Below, piece by piece: positions 1 through 11,000 of a DNA stretch of 64,000 nt. The notes beneath the pieces were generated by a model. It was not told where the DNA came from and ran no database searches. It saw only the letters and a list, made by a program, of their open reading frames with translations. This stretch comes from Syncephalis plumigaleata (Eukaryota > Zoopagomycota > Zoopagomycetes > Zoopagales > Piptocephalidaceae), in NCBI GenBank assembly GCA_025201365.1, contig JAIXMF010000006.1, positions 744,001 to 808,000 on the forward strand. The letters run 5' to 3'. The stretch's first letter is position 1. Each line of letters starts with the position of its first letter. The translations under genes and the position numbers were made by a program.

Positions 1-500
1 TCTGAGGGGCGAAGAAAGGCGGCCATGGATAATAGGAAGGCCGTTTTAATGTTGAGTTTGTGTAGGGAGAGGGTGTCATTGGGAAGGCGAATTGCGTTTA
101 GTGTAGGTGTGAGATCCACTGTACCTCGCTGAAATGCACGCGGTGTTGATGAGCGTTTGTAATTGCGTATTAGTTGAGTGAGGTGGTGATCGTGTTTGAT
201 GGTGTCAGGCGCTTCGTGTAAGTGAGTAACTGCCGCGCGGTAAAGAGCAATAGTGTTTGGTTTGTATCCCTGTGCTTTGGCCTCTGCTAGAAAATTGGCC
301 AGATCGACTGCTGAGAACTGAGTGATGTTGACATTGCGGTCGAAGGCCCATTTAATGAACAAAAGTTGAGCGCGTCTGTATGGAATACGCTTGCCGTTTG
401 TTGTCGTGTCTGATCTCATTAGGTCATTGATAGCGTGTTCCGAAAAACCTAGAGCTGCAAATTTGCGCTTTTGACCTTCCACACGGCTAGCTTCCAATTG
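1..500 (-). CDS. Tyrosine recombinase of the DIRS element (incomplete)
   Basis: A frame that overlaps the 3' end of the RT frame and leaves the window on the left. It reads KRKFAALGFSEHAINDLM, then a core-binding (SAM-like) helical domain with INGK/RIPYRRAQLLFIKW-like and AVDLANFLAE segments, and reaches AAFLRPS, where the first catalytic arginine of the recombinase fold is expected. DIRS elements use this enzyme to insert circular DNA copies. The remaining catalytic residues lie outside the window. Confidence 0.7.
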
Positions 501-3091
501 GGATTTGTCCACGGGTAAATGGCGAAAGGAGTAGTTAGGCGAGTTGTGATGTGAGGGTTGAGTATCATTGGTGGCTGGCAAGCTAGATCCTGTAGCATGG
601 GATACCATATCGCTGACGGCCAGAGCGGAGTGACAATGGTTGCTTGTTGGATCTGCTCGCGCTGGATCTTCTGTAGGCAGCGTTGTATTAGATTCCACGG
701 GGGATTGAGGTACGGATTCTGGAACTGTGTCCACGATATCGATAGCGCATCCGTCTCTATTGCTTCCGGATCCAGCTTCCATGATACATATCGGGGTAGT
801 AAGTTGGACGTCCTGTCCGCAAATAGATCGACGTCGTGTTTGCCCCATTGGCGCTGTATTGAGTTGAATATTTGCGGCTTGATTTGCCACAAATTCTTGC
901 GGTAAAAGTGACGTGACGCGTAATCGGCTTGCACGTTCTCCACTCCCGGTATGTGTTGGGCTTGGATTCTCAGTTCGCGGCGTAAACACATTTGCCATAT
1001 CGATGTGGCGAGTTGGCTGAGCTGACGGGATCGAGTGCCGCCTTGCTTGTTGATGTACGCCATGGCTGTTGTGTTGTCTGTTCGAATCTTGATCGTGCAG
1101 TGGTGTAAGGTGGGGAACGCCTTCAGCGTCAACTGTATTGCTTTGAGCTCGCGCCAGTTGATTGACTGATCGGCTTCGTTGTGCGGCCATAAGCCTTGTA
1201 CCGTTTTGTTCCGGTACACGCCGCCCCATCCCATATCGCTGGCGTCCACGTGTATGGTGTGTGTTGGAGCTGTCGTGATGAGGGACCGACCGTTCCATTT
1301 GCTGAGGTTGTCTTTCCACCACATCAGTTCCTGCGTGCAATCCTGCGGTAACAATTGCGGCTGATCCCATGCTGCTTTGCTGGTGACATGACTGTTCTTG
1401 AAGAACATGAGCGCTTGGGTGTATAGATTTGCCGGGAAGATTGCTAGCGTGGCTGCTTTGATCCGCATGGTGAGACTGTGAATCAAGCGTGGTGTATGCG
1501 ACGTTTTGGTGAGCACCGATTCGATCGACTTGCGTAAACTGCGTAATTTCTTGGAGGGGAGGCGAATCGTCATCGTGTCTGTCTCGATTTGGTAGCCCAG
1601 GTGATCGAGCTTTTGCGTAGGGGTAAGGTGTGACTTCGCCAGTTTCACAATCCAACCTAGAGACTTCAACAGATCGAGAACGAACCTCGTGTTGTTGTCC
1701 GCTTCCTCCTGTGACTTGGATATTATAATCCAGTCGTCTAGATATGCTGATACACGAATTTGATGTTGTCGTATCCATTTGAGGACTGGTTTGGTTAATC
1801 GAGTGAAAATCCATGGGACTACTGACAGTCCAAATGGTGTTGTTCGGAACTGGAATGTCTGTCCTTCCCATTGAAATCGGAGGTATTGACGTGACATTTT
1901 GTGAATGAGGATGTGAAGGAAGGCGTCTGAGATGTCGATTGATGTGAGATAGTCCCCTTGGCGAATTAATGATGTCACCTGCTGAATCGTTTCCATTTTG
2001 AACTTGGGTGGAGCGATGAAAGAATTCAAGGCTTTCAGATTGAACACTGGTCTGAAATCGCCCGTCTTCTTCGGGATGACGAACATTCTGCTGCAGAAAC
2101 CGGGTGTCGAAGGGGCTGGTTCGATGGCTCGCTTCAGCAACAGACTGCTGATTTCCTGTCTGAGGAGGTGACGTTGTTCGGCTGAAAAGGGTACGGTAGG
2201 GAAGGATCGAGTAGTGAGGGGAGGTGGTTTGGTGAAGTGTATGCGGAAACCGTCGCGTACAACCGAGTGCACCCACTTGCTGTCGGTCAAACGCGTCCAC
2301 GCCACATAAAACTTGTGTAGGCGGCCGCCTACTGGTTGTTCTGTGGGTGAGGGCCGTTGTTGTTGTTGTTGTTGCCGGCGTGATTTGGCCCTCGGCGGTT
2401 GTTGTAACCGTGGTGGTTGCCTCTCCTGCCCCGATTCTGGTTGTTGTGTTGCCGTTGAAAATGTTGTGACCCGCCATCTGCCTGTGGCGGGCCTGCACGA
2501 AAAAAAATTTGACTTGTGAGTCAATTTGCGAGGTTTGGCATCCGCGACTGCCTTTCTCTCAGCTGATTGTAATTGTATGGATTCCATAAATTTTGTCGGG
2601 CTCATGGTGTACTCTGCCTCGTGCTCGATCGGCGCTTTAAACGAGGGGTTGACCGCACGTGTCGCCAGATTGTTTCGGGCGTGATTAAGAGTTCCACAAA
2701 GATTCAGCTGTAATGTGCGTATATCGTTGATCATGGTCATTACCCGACCGATGTCATTTGTGGGTAGTATAGATGTTAGAGTGTGAGCTAAAACATCTAA
2801 CGGCCTGAATACCGCTGAAGCTGCGTACTGGGCGTTACGATAATTGGCGTCTTCCGCTCGTTGGGCTGCGGAAAACTGCTTCTGCGCAGGCTCCAGGGTA
2901 TGTGGTGGCTTGTAGGAAACGTCTTCTCTTGCAGGATAGCGTTCGAGTATACGCTTTCTGCTATCCTCCGGTAGAGTTTGCGTGAACAAACTTCTCTGAC
3001 GAAGAGACTCAACGAGCTCGTATAGTCGGTCACTCGGAATCCAATCGTACGTTGGGCGAATAGGTAAGTCGTGTAGTTCGTAATGTTCCAT
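449..3091 (-). CDS. DIRS-type reverse transcriptase / RNase H polyprotein
   Basis: An 880-residue open frame. The first roughly 200 residues are gag-like and unrecognised, followed by a Gln/Arg-rich linker. The RT fingers-palm region follows, with RPVFNLKALN, the SIDISDAFLHI motif and the catalytic YLDDWII. RNase H begins near IHVDASDMGWGGV, with RTDNTTAMAYI further on. The C-terminal part (DVDLFADRTS to YLNPPWNLI) resembles the methyltransferase-like domain of DIRS elements, where a PPW-type motif is usual. The product would copy element RNA in the cell. Treated as part of a mobile element, not a host gene. Confidence 0.85.
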   Translation of the reverse strand: MEHYELHDLPIRPTYDWIPSDRLYELVESLRQRSLFTQTLPEDSRKRILERYPAREDVSYKPPHTLEPAQKQFSAAQRAEDANYRNAQYAASAVFRPLDVLAHTLTSILPTNDIGRVMTMINDIRTLQLNLCGTLNHARNNLATRAVNPSFKAPIEHEAEYTMSPTKFMESIQLQSAERKAVADAKPRKLTHKSNFFSCRPATGRWRVTTFSTATQQPESGQERQPPRLQQPPRAKSRRQQQQQQRPSPTEQPVGGRLHKFYVAWTRLTDSKWVHSVVRDGFRIHFTKPPPLTTRSFPTVPFSAEQRHLLRQEISSLLLKRAIEPAPSTPGFCSRMFVIPKKTGDFRPVFNLKALNSFIAPPKFKMETIQQVTSLIRQGDYLTSIDISDAFLHILIHKMSRQYLRFQWEGQTFQFRTTPFGLSVVPWIFTRLTKPVLKWIRQHQIRVSAYLDDWIIISKSQEEADNNTRFVLDLLKSLGWIVKLAKSHLTPTQKLDHLGYQIETDTMTIRLPSKKLRSLRKSIESVLTKTSHTPRLIHSLTMRIKAATLAIFPANLYTQALMFFKNSHVTSKAAWDQPQLLPQDCTQELMWWKDNLSKWNGRSLITTAPTHTIHVDASDMGWGGVYRNKTVQGLWPHNEADQSINWRELKAIQLTLKAFPTLHHCTIKIRTDNTTAMAYINKQGGTRSRQLSQLATSIWQMCLRRELRIQAQHIPGVENVQADYASRHFYRKNLWQIKPQIFNSIQRQWGKHDVDLFADRTSNLLPRYVSWKLDPEAIETDALSISWTQFQNPYLNPPWNLIQRCLQKIQREQIQQATIVTPLWPSAIWYPMLQDLACQPPMILNPHITTRLTTPFAIYPWTNPNWKLAVWKVKSANLQL

Positions 3092-3250
3092 GCTTGCGAT
3101 GAATAGAGAAATAACGAGTATATATCAATAATAATAAGTATACTTTTGGAGCACTCGTTTCTGGTTTTGACCTGTAAACGAAAAGAAAATGATCAAGGAA
3201 CCAACATATACATGACAGATGTAGCTCCTATTTATAGGAGAAAAGATTTT

Positions 3251-3540
3251 AAAATTTTATTTTTTCGATTAAATAATAAAAGAAAATGATTACAGCATTT
3301 ATAGGCTCAATGTTATTGGAGTCTGATGGACTCCAGTGATTTTCTGGAGATATATTTATATATCGATAGAAAATTTTCTTTTTGCATCGTTTAGCAAATC
3401 TATTTATACCTCCGACCCAACTGCCACGTGCCTGCAGGGCAACCGCGTGCAGCTTACTTTTATCGCTTCGCTTCTCTGTACGCATCACCCACCGCTTCTT
3501 TGATCTTTTTCCCGTTTAATTCTCGTCCTACACTCTAATC
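3251..3540. other. 5' flank of the AGC1-type gene
   Basis: AT-rich sequence followed by a pyrimidine-rich stretch (about 3488-3538) directly before the start codon, like a fungal core promoter or leader. No gene is seen. Confidence 0.5.
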
Positions 3541-5853
3541 ATGTCAGCTTCTGCTAGTACGGCGACTTCAGAGGCCACCCTAGCCACGGCTAATCGGGCA
3601 GCTACCAGTGACACTGCTCCTAAAACCACACCTACTGCCACGCTAGGACTAGCAATGACTAGTCGTATGAGTGATGAGGAACTACAACGCTACCATGTTA
3701 TATTTCATCGTTATGCCACACCTCATACGGATGGCGAGCTGTATCTAGATGCCGACAGCTTCCTCGTTTGTATGGACCAACTGGTGGCGGGCGGTATTGG
3801 GGGACCACCGGTCGACGAAGCAGAAGCTGCGCAGGATATGATGGCCACGCGTCCAGTACGACTGAGCGAGGAGCATTGTCGTCTATTGTTCGACACGGCC
3901 GATCGACGACGACAGAATCGGGTTAGTCTAGACGATTTCATTGCATTCCAAAAGATTATCAGTCGTCCCGATGCCGAGTATCAGCTGGCCTATCGTGTAT
4001 TCGATCCTGAAGGTTCGGGTAGGATTAAGATGGAGCGTTTCCGCTACCTACTACGTAATGGTCTTCAAGCCGATTCGCCGCCATTCGATCCCGATTGCGA
4101 CTGGCTTCGACTATACGATCATGCCGGCGTGAAAGGCGATGGACGCGACTGGTGGACGTACGCGGAGTTCGCCCAATTATTACGCGGGTTGCCGGGTGAA
4201 CGGCTCCGCCAAGCGTTTCGTCACTACGACACGGCCGGCATCGGTTACATATCACCGGAGGCATTTCGTGACATGGTAGCCTCGTTGGCACGACATAGAT
4301 TATCGGCCTATGTGCTCAATAATATCACCGGATTGTGCTCGGATATAGAATTTGAACGGGAGTCGGGTATGGCGGATGAACCATTAGATGCATCTGGCGA
4401 ACCCAGTACCGTGCGTGGACGTGTCAATTATGCAACTATTCGCGCGTTTTACAACGTGGTGCGTCAACTCGACAGTATAGAATCGGTTATCCGTGTGGCA
4501 TCACGTCATAGTCACGACGGACGTATAGATAGAATGGATTTTGCAGAAGCTGCCGCTAAACTGGGTCGATCGGCCATGTTCTCCCCTCTTGAAGTGAACA
4601 TCATCTTTCATTTCGTTAAGCTCGAACATCCCGGCACCAATCGATTCCTACCGCGAGACTTTCGCCTATTGATCGATCCTGGATGGCGGGCACCTCCCCA
4701 GGACGAGGGTCAACTGGATGATGATAATAAAATACCCGATAAGAAAACAGCGAGTATAGCGGCTAATTTTGGTTTAGAGGCTGCACGTCAAGCTTATAGC
4801 TTTGTACTCGGTGCGATTGGTGGTGCTGTCGGTGCAACCGTCGTCTATCCGATTGATCTTGTCAAGACACGTATGCAGAATCAACGCTCTGCCGTGGTGG
4901 GCGAACTACGCTACCGAAATAGTATGGACTGCTTCCGTCAAGTCATCCGTAATGAGGGTGTGCTCGGTTTATACGGCGGTCTTGGCCCGCAACTCGTAGG
5001 CGTGGCACCGGAGAAAGCGATTAAACTAGTGATGAACGATTTCGTACGTAGCATGTTCAAGGATCCACGCACCGGTGAACTTAAGATATGGCATGAGATC
5101 GCGGCTGGTTGCGCGGCCGGTGGCAGTCAAGTCATCTTCACCAATCCATTGGAGATTGTCAAGATTCGCTTGCAAATCCAAGGTGAAATGGCCAAGGTAA
5201 CGAATGTACCAAAACGATCGGCCGTACACATTGTCAAGGAACTCGGCTTGCTAGGTCTGTACAAAGGTGCAGGTGCATGTCTACTACGTGACATTCCATT
5301 CTCGGGCATCTACTTTACCGCGTATGCTCATCTAAAGAAGGATCTATTCCACGAAGGACGTAACAACAAACGTTTGAGCATTTGGGAGTTGTTGTCGGCC
5401 GGTGCCATTGCCGGTATGCCTGCCGCCTACTTGACCACGCCGGCCGATGTTATTAAAACCCGCTTGCAAGTGGAGGCACGCCAGGGTCAAACGCAATACA
5501 CGGGCATTGCAGATGCTGCACGTAAGATTTATCGCGAAGAAGGATTCCGCGCTTTCTTCAAGGGTGGACCAGCACGTGTACTTCGTTCATCGCCTCAATT
5601 CGGTACGACATTGATGGTGTACGAGTTATTGCAGAACTGGCTACCATTCTCGCAAATTGAAAATACACTTGGTTGGGGTGCCGTTGGAGCAGAAGTGAAG
5701 CGTGAACGCGAGCGTACAAGTATCGAGAAGATTGCCGATGTTAACCTACGACGAACACGACGTGCACTTCGTCTTTTACAGGATCTTGACTTCCGCTTCG
5801 GCGTTTTATCACCTAGTGTGGCAAATGCCGCGGTGTCTGCTCACGTTAAATGA
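3541..5853 (+). CDS. AGC1: Calcium-regulated mitochondrial aspartate/glutamate carrier
   Basis: An uninterrupted 770-residue frame. The first ~390 residues hold several EF-hand-like units (for example DTADRRRQNRVSLDDF near residue 120 and DPEGSGRIKMERF near 160), as in animal aralar/citrin and fungal Agc1. The C-terminal half has three mitochondrial-carrier repeats with signatures PIDLVKTRMQ (residue ~437), PLEIVKIRLQ (~536) and PADVIKTRLQ (~634). The family exchanges matrix aspartate for cytosolic glutamate plus a proton at the inner membrane and feeds the malate-aspartate shuttle. About 65 residues follow the last carrier repeat, a rather long tail. No intron, unlike most neighbours. A (TTA)n run and AATAAA follow the stop. 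The transport specificity is inferred from domain order. Confidence 0.93.
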   Translation: MSASASTATSEATLATANRAATSDTAPKTTPTATLGLAMTSRMSDEELQRYHVIFHRYATPHTDGELYLDADSFLVCMDQLVAGGIGGPPVDEAEAAQDMMATRPVRLSEEHCRLLFDTADRRRQNRVSLDDFIAFQKIISRPDAEYQLAYRVFDPEGSGRIKMERFRYLLRNGLQADSPPFDPDCDWLRLYDHAGVKGDGRDWWTYAEFAQLLRGLPGERLRQAFRHYDTAGIGYISPEAFRDMVASLARHRLSAYVLNNITGLCSDIEFERESGMADEPLDASGEPSTVRGRVNYATIRAFYNVVRQLDSIESVIRVASRHSHDGRIDRMDFAEAAAKLGRSAMFSPLEVNIIFHFVKLEHPGTNRFLPRDFRLLIDPGWRAPPQDEGQLDDDNKIPDKKTASIAANFGLEAARQAYSFVLGAIGGAVGATVVYPIDLVKTRMQNQRSAVVGELRYRNSMDCFRQVIRNEGVLGLYGGLGPQLVGVAPEKAIKLVMNDFVRSMFKDPRTGELKIWHEIAAGCAAGGSQVIFTNPLEIVKIRLQIQGEMAKVTNVPKRSAVHIVKELGLLGLYKGAGACLLRDIPFSGIYFTAYAHLKKDLFHEGRNNKRLSIWELLSAGAIAGMPAAYLTTPADVIKTRLQVEARQGQTQYTGIADAARKIYREEGFRAFFKGGPARVLRSSPQFGTTLMVYELLQNWLPFSQIENTLGWGAVGAEVKRERERTSIEKIADVNLRRTRRALRLLQDLDFRFGVLSPSVANAAVSAHVK

Positions 5854-6318
5854 ACACTATCTTATTCACATTAATATTCTATTTCCCTTTTATTATTATT
5901 ATTATTATTATTACATCTACTATAAAGTAAAATAAACTACTCGGATACATTCATATCTATATTCTATTGAATACAACATCTTATAATGGAACAATATCGA
6001 GATTACATGACAATGGCCATCATCAGTGTCGTGATTGAAGTTGTACTGATTGAATTGGTATTACTCCAAGTATCATGTCATATTTGAGTGACGACAACCT
6101 TAAGCGAATCATCCAATCCATCCACGCCAACACACTTGATAGTATACATCGCACACTCTACACACAACACAATACACGCACGTATTCATTTCTCTGCCGC
6201 CGTTTTATCCGCTTTATTATTACTTACTTATTGGCACGATCTAGCTAGCCAGCCAGAGTATAAACCACCTTTGCCCGTTTAACAATTGTCACCTTGTTAT
6301 TTTATTAGTACATTTACC
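5854..6318. other. Intergenic region between AGC1-type and ERV25 genes
   Basis: Contains a (TTA)n stretch and an AATAAA just after the AGC1-type stop, then AT-rich sequence and a TTTATTA-rich leader before the next ATG. No supported gene. Confidence 0.5.
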
Positions 6319-7319
6319 ATGCTGGGCAGCATTGCAGCGCGTGTCTTTATCACACTTACTTGTCTGGCAGTATTTGCCAATGCCTTAAAGTTTAACATGG
6401 CCGCAGTGCCATACGCGGCAGGCAAAAAGAAATGCTTTACCCAATGGGTTCCTCAGAATACACTGGTCATGTTGAATGTTAACGCATCTCCTGGAGCACA
6501 TATGCGTGTTGATGTTGAGGTAGGTGGATCATCTCATCTTTCATCTTGATTGCTCGTTTTCAAGTCAGATTAGCGATAGTTTCTGTCATTATTATCGATA
6601 TCGATATTGCTCACTATGCTATCTGCTCGAGTCAAATATACGTGTGTGTGTATAGAAATAGCTAAAATAACATTATAATCTGTTTATCTTACAGGTATCC
6701 GATCTTACCGAGAGCCGCAACGAATATGCACGCAAAAAGGATATCACCGAAACTAAAATCGCGTTTACTACACATGAATTCTCCGATATATCAGTCTGTA
6801 TTATGAATCATCTTGCTCAAGGTAATAGCGATAGCAGTAGTGGACATGTTTAGTGAATGACGTGCTAATATTCTATTTACATATGTGCACTTTAATTGTG
6901 CATGTTCGCATAAACACTAGGTTATACGCAGGGACCCGAGTTCTTCCGTCGTATTGAAATGCATTTGGACGTTGGCGCAGATGCAATTGACTATGACACC
7001 ATTGCTAAACGCGAGAAATTGAAACCAATGGAAGTTGAATTGCGACGACTAGAGAAGATGGTCGAGGAGATTGTCGATGACATTGAGTATCTTAAGCGAC
7101 GTGAAGCCAAGATGCGCGACACTAATGGTACGTTCATTTGCACAATTACCCGGTAGATATATAACAGTTTACTTACTTGTACATCATTCTATTTGTGTAG
7201 AATCTACCAATGAGCGCGTTCAATGGTTCAACATTCTGTCTATCATTGCGCTTATCGGTCTTGGTCTATGGCAACTCGTGTATCTACGCCAGTTCTTCCA
7301 TTCAAAGAAACTTATCTAA
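6319..7319 (+). CDS. ERV25: p24 family cargo receptor, delta class (Erv25/TMED10)
   Basis: Four exons: 6319-6519, 6695-6821, 6921-7127 and 7201-7319, with GT donors and AG acceptors visible. A signal peptide (about residues 1-25, hydrophobic, ending near FANALKF) leads into a GOLD domain with two cysteines (KKKCFTQW and SVCIMN). A heptad-like coiled coil follows ([20 protein letters not shown]), then one membrane span and the tail [12 protein letters not shown]. The tail carries FF (COPII export) and KK (COPI retrieval) signals exactly as in delta-class p24 proteins. The protein cycles between ER and Golgi as part of a p24 heteromer and sorts cargo such as GPI-anchored proteins. The start is the first in-frame ATG before the signal peptide. 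Confidence 0.95.
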
Positions 7320-7856
7320 GGGTAAATATTAAGCGAGAATGTTTGGTATTAGCCTTTAAACGGAATTTTCATATCCAGCGAATAAAAGAGCTGTACGGCG
7401 TATTGTTTCTATTCATATCACATAATATGTTCTTTGAAATAAGGATTATACATCCGATGCTGCTTGTGGTTTAAGCCATTCAAGTAAAAACGTATTATGG
7501 CGTACCATTCATTCTATAAGTCGTATAGGGCAATAGACATTGTCATCTTATAGTCGATTCCAATAGAATGATGATGACTTATTAGGAATGGGAATGATGC
7601 CATTGTAATTGTTATTCCTGTTCAGTATTCATTGATTTGAACCATTGATTTATCGTTTGGCTGCTTACAAATGCAATGATAATGCGTGATCACAAACATG
7701 AATGTCTATACTCGTGTATTCACTTAATATCATTGCTCATACAAAACATCAAAGCAATGAAGAAATAGAAGATGATACTATTGTGTTTATACATTCTTGA
7801 ATGAGTAAGCTAGTGTATATCATAGGGTATTCAAAGAATTACGATAATTATAATGA

Positions 7857-8028
7857 TCAAAATAGGGCATATTTATTCAATAAATGATTGAATGGACTTG
7901 TAGATATACTTGTGGTTGTTGTACCAAGTAATAATGACTTGAATGACATGGACACTAAAGGGTCTTGCACCAATACATTCTTGACTTGAATACCTATAAT
8001 ATCTACTTGATGATGTCCTTGTCTTGTT
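7857..8028 (-). other. Gene A terminal exon (coding or 3' UTR)
   Basis: Begins after the acceptor ATGATTACAG. Skipping its first base, it is open for 56 codons (TRQGHHQVDIIGIQ ... LLNKYALF) to a TGA shared with gene B. Against arm 2, the ten substitutions I count fall at codon positions 1/2/3 as 4/1/5 and the only indel is one codon, which suggests coding constraint. However, the frame starting at its first base is also open for 47 codons. How it is joined to the codon series is unresolved. Confidence 0.5.
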
Positions 8029-8087
8029 CTGTAATCATAATGGATTAGTATGGGTATGATCATTGTGGATTATCACCTCACCATTCC

Positions 8088-11000
8088 TCAAGATGTCTTA
8101 ACAATTGACGTGTATTCCATTACAATTAATGCGGTATTTGTTATCGTCATACTGCCAACTTACAAGCTATCATACAATCATACGCATATCGTATCGTACA
8201 TTGATTGTAATCAGTGTATAGCCTATGATAATCGGAAAGATAACTTACAATCTGATGTATGTCAGCATACGTGGATAACATCCCCCATTGCAATGAGTAA
8301 TGCATATACATTGATTGACATGCCCACTTACTTCCTATTATTATTATTATTACAATCCACATGAATTGAGTATCACATTATCATTGAGTGATCATACACG
8401 GTCATCGGAAATACCAGCTTACTTGCTATTCGATATGATTGTATCGGATTGCATATCGCACATCGATTAGTCGTACATCATGCATCGTGACTATGCCTTC
8501 TTTCGACTTACATCCTGTGTTGTGCCATTGTGAATGAGCCATGTTACATGTTGCTATCAATGAATCATCCATCGTAGTCGAGATGATAGCTTACTTTCTA
8601 TTGCCCATCATTGTATATTAGTCAAGTCGTATTGCATTTAGCATAGCATAGCTTGTCATCAATCCATTGACTTGCCTCCTGTTGTATGTGATTATGCATG
8701 GATTGCATGTCGTATTGCCATTAGCACACGACATATCACGATCGAATCACTGGCTTGCCTTCTGTTAATCCGGTAATACGTGAATCGTATGCCACATATC
8801 GTCATTAGCATGCCATACATAAAATGAAAAATACTATCCTACTTTCTTCTATCATACATGATCGTACATAAATTATACGACACGATACAGTTAGTTCACC
8901 GTATACCTTAATTGCTATATTAGCTTACTCGCTGTCATGTATCATCATAGGAAGACCATATGTTAATTGCAGTTGGTTCACCATATGGTAACAATCATTC
9001 TATTAACCTACTATCTGTCATTCATGAACACATGCGAATTGCATGTCACATCGCAATTAGTCCATCGTATGAGGTAAGCACTACGCCAACTCACCAGCTG
9101 CCATGCATAATCATACAAAATTCGTGGCATTATAATTAGCTTATCGCACGCTGCGACAAATATGTTTGTTTACCAGCTGTCATTCGTGATCATTCATGAG
9201 TTGTATGCCAATTTATAGTTAGTTCACCGCATGTTAAATCGTGTACGTTAACTTACTTCCTGTCACATATAATCATATAGGAATCATATTCCGCTCTACA
9301 ATTAATTCGTCGTATGCTGTACTCATTATGTTAATTTACCATCTGACATTAATAAAAAATGCATCAAGCATATGGCCGAGTTACAATTAGTTTGTCGTGT
9401 GCTATGATCGATGCGTTAACTTACTTCCTGTCGTGTGTAATCATGCGGGAATTATATTTCGATTTACAATCAGTTCATTGCCTGGTGCAATCACTATGCT
9501 AACTCACTTTCTGTAGTGAGTAATTATACGGGAATTGTATGATGTACCATGATCAGCTCATTGTATGCTATGGTCAACGTGCTAACTCACTTTCTATCGT
9601 TCATAACCATATGCGAATTGTATGTCATATTGCAATTATTATCTTGTGTACTACAATCAAAATACTAGCTTACCGACTGATGCGCATAATCACATAGGAA
9701 TTGTATGACATAGCACTATTAGTGTATCGCTTGCAGTACCCATTATATTACATTACCACCTGATATACATAATCATATAGAGAGTTTATGTCAATTACAA
9801 TCAGTTCATTGCACGTCATAGTTGTATATTGACTTACAGTCTATCATGCATAAGCATAGATTGACGATGTTTTACACAATAATTAGTTTATCATATGTTG
9901 TGGCCACTCTGCTAACTCACTCTCTATCATTCGTAATCATACGGAAATTATATGCCGCAATACAATTAGCGCATCACTCATTGTCATCATAACACTAGCT
10001 TACTCTTCGCTGTACGCATTCGCATGCAGATCACATGTAACACTCCTATTAGTGCACTGTCTATTGTCGTTATAATGCTGGTTTACCTTCTGTTGTACGT
10101 GATAGTATGTGGATTGATTGTATTCCACACTCCAATTAATGTCTCGTATGCTTCAATCGAAATGATAACTTACGGCCTAGTGTATTCCATAGTCATAGGT
10201 GAGCTACATTTTGGGATTGTAGTCCATGTGTCAACTTACACTCTATGTTGTGTGATCACCATACACACACGTATATGAATTGTATGTTCATTATGATTAT
10301 TGTGATTATTATTAGAATGCTAGCTTACATCTTTCTGCATGTGTTGTCACAAGTCAATCATGCATCATGCTACAATCAGCATATCGTATTCTATAGTCAT
10401 CATAATGACTTGCCTCCTATTATTTGTAATAATAAATAAATAAATAGATACTATGATTAGTATGCCGTATACTGACACTAGAATGACAACCTACAATCTA
10501 TGTCGTGTAATCATCCATCATGAACCATGTTCATCATTTCGATTAACACATCACATATCACGATAGGAATGTCTAGTTACCCTCTGTTACATGGAAGCAT
10601 ACATGAATCATCAATCAATTTGTAATTAACCGATCGCACATTGCAATAATCATTACTTACATACTATTACTCGTAATTATATGTGAATTGTATGCCATAG
10701 GGTAATGAGTACATCGACTAGTAAGACTGGAATGTCAACTTCTTACAATCTATTATGCATATATATATATGTGTGATGCATTGCTATTAACACTTTATGC
10801 ATTAGTATGGAAATGTCCACTTACATACTAGTGCAATCATATGCAAAGAGAATGATGGTTGTTGTTGTTGTTAGTAGTACATTATACGATGATGCTAGAT
10901 TAACAACTTACATCCTGTTACAGGTCATCGTACACGTATCATGACATGTCAACTTGTAATGAGCACATCGTATGCTATGATCGAAATGATCACCTACATG

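Larger units (their letters stand above)
1..3250 (-). mobile_element. DIRS-class tyrosine-recombinase retrotransposon (partial at window edge)
   Basis: Read on the minus strand, this element has a gag-like N-terminal region, a reverse transcriptase with the YLDD box, RNase H, a methyltransferase-like tail and then a tyrosine recombinase in an overlapping frame that continues past the left edge. That order and the recombinase in place of an integrase are typical of DIRS/Ngaro-type elements. The right limit is approximate: no repeat copy is visible to fix it, but a short inverted repeat (3225-3240) lies near the place where element-like sequence stops. The part in the window looks whole and fairly young. 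The neighbour on the right is the AGC1-type carrier gene, transcribed away from it. Confidence 0.85.

Noticed and set aside
8050-8364. Open frames inside the arms (also 10024-10278, 10245-10439, 36485-36817, 35454-35657)
   Set aside because: They run across the repeated introns without codon bias and are not conserved as frames between arms.
8929-10334. Resemblance of the gene A translation (RIE...TVSKKEMELL) to a MADS box
   Set aside because: Only a few residues match and one residue of spacing is off; the basic N-terminal part of a MADS domain is missing and gene B lacks the match.
8249-10334. bZIP or bHLH transcription factor
   Set aside because: Basic and coiled-coil-like, but the signature Asn/Arg pattern of bZIP and the HLH residues are absent.
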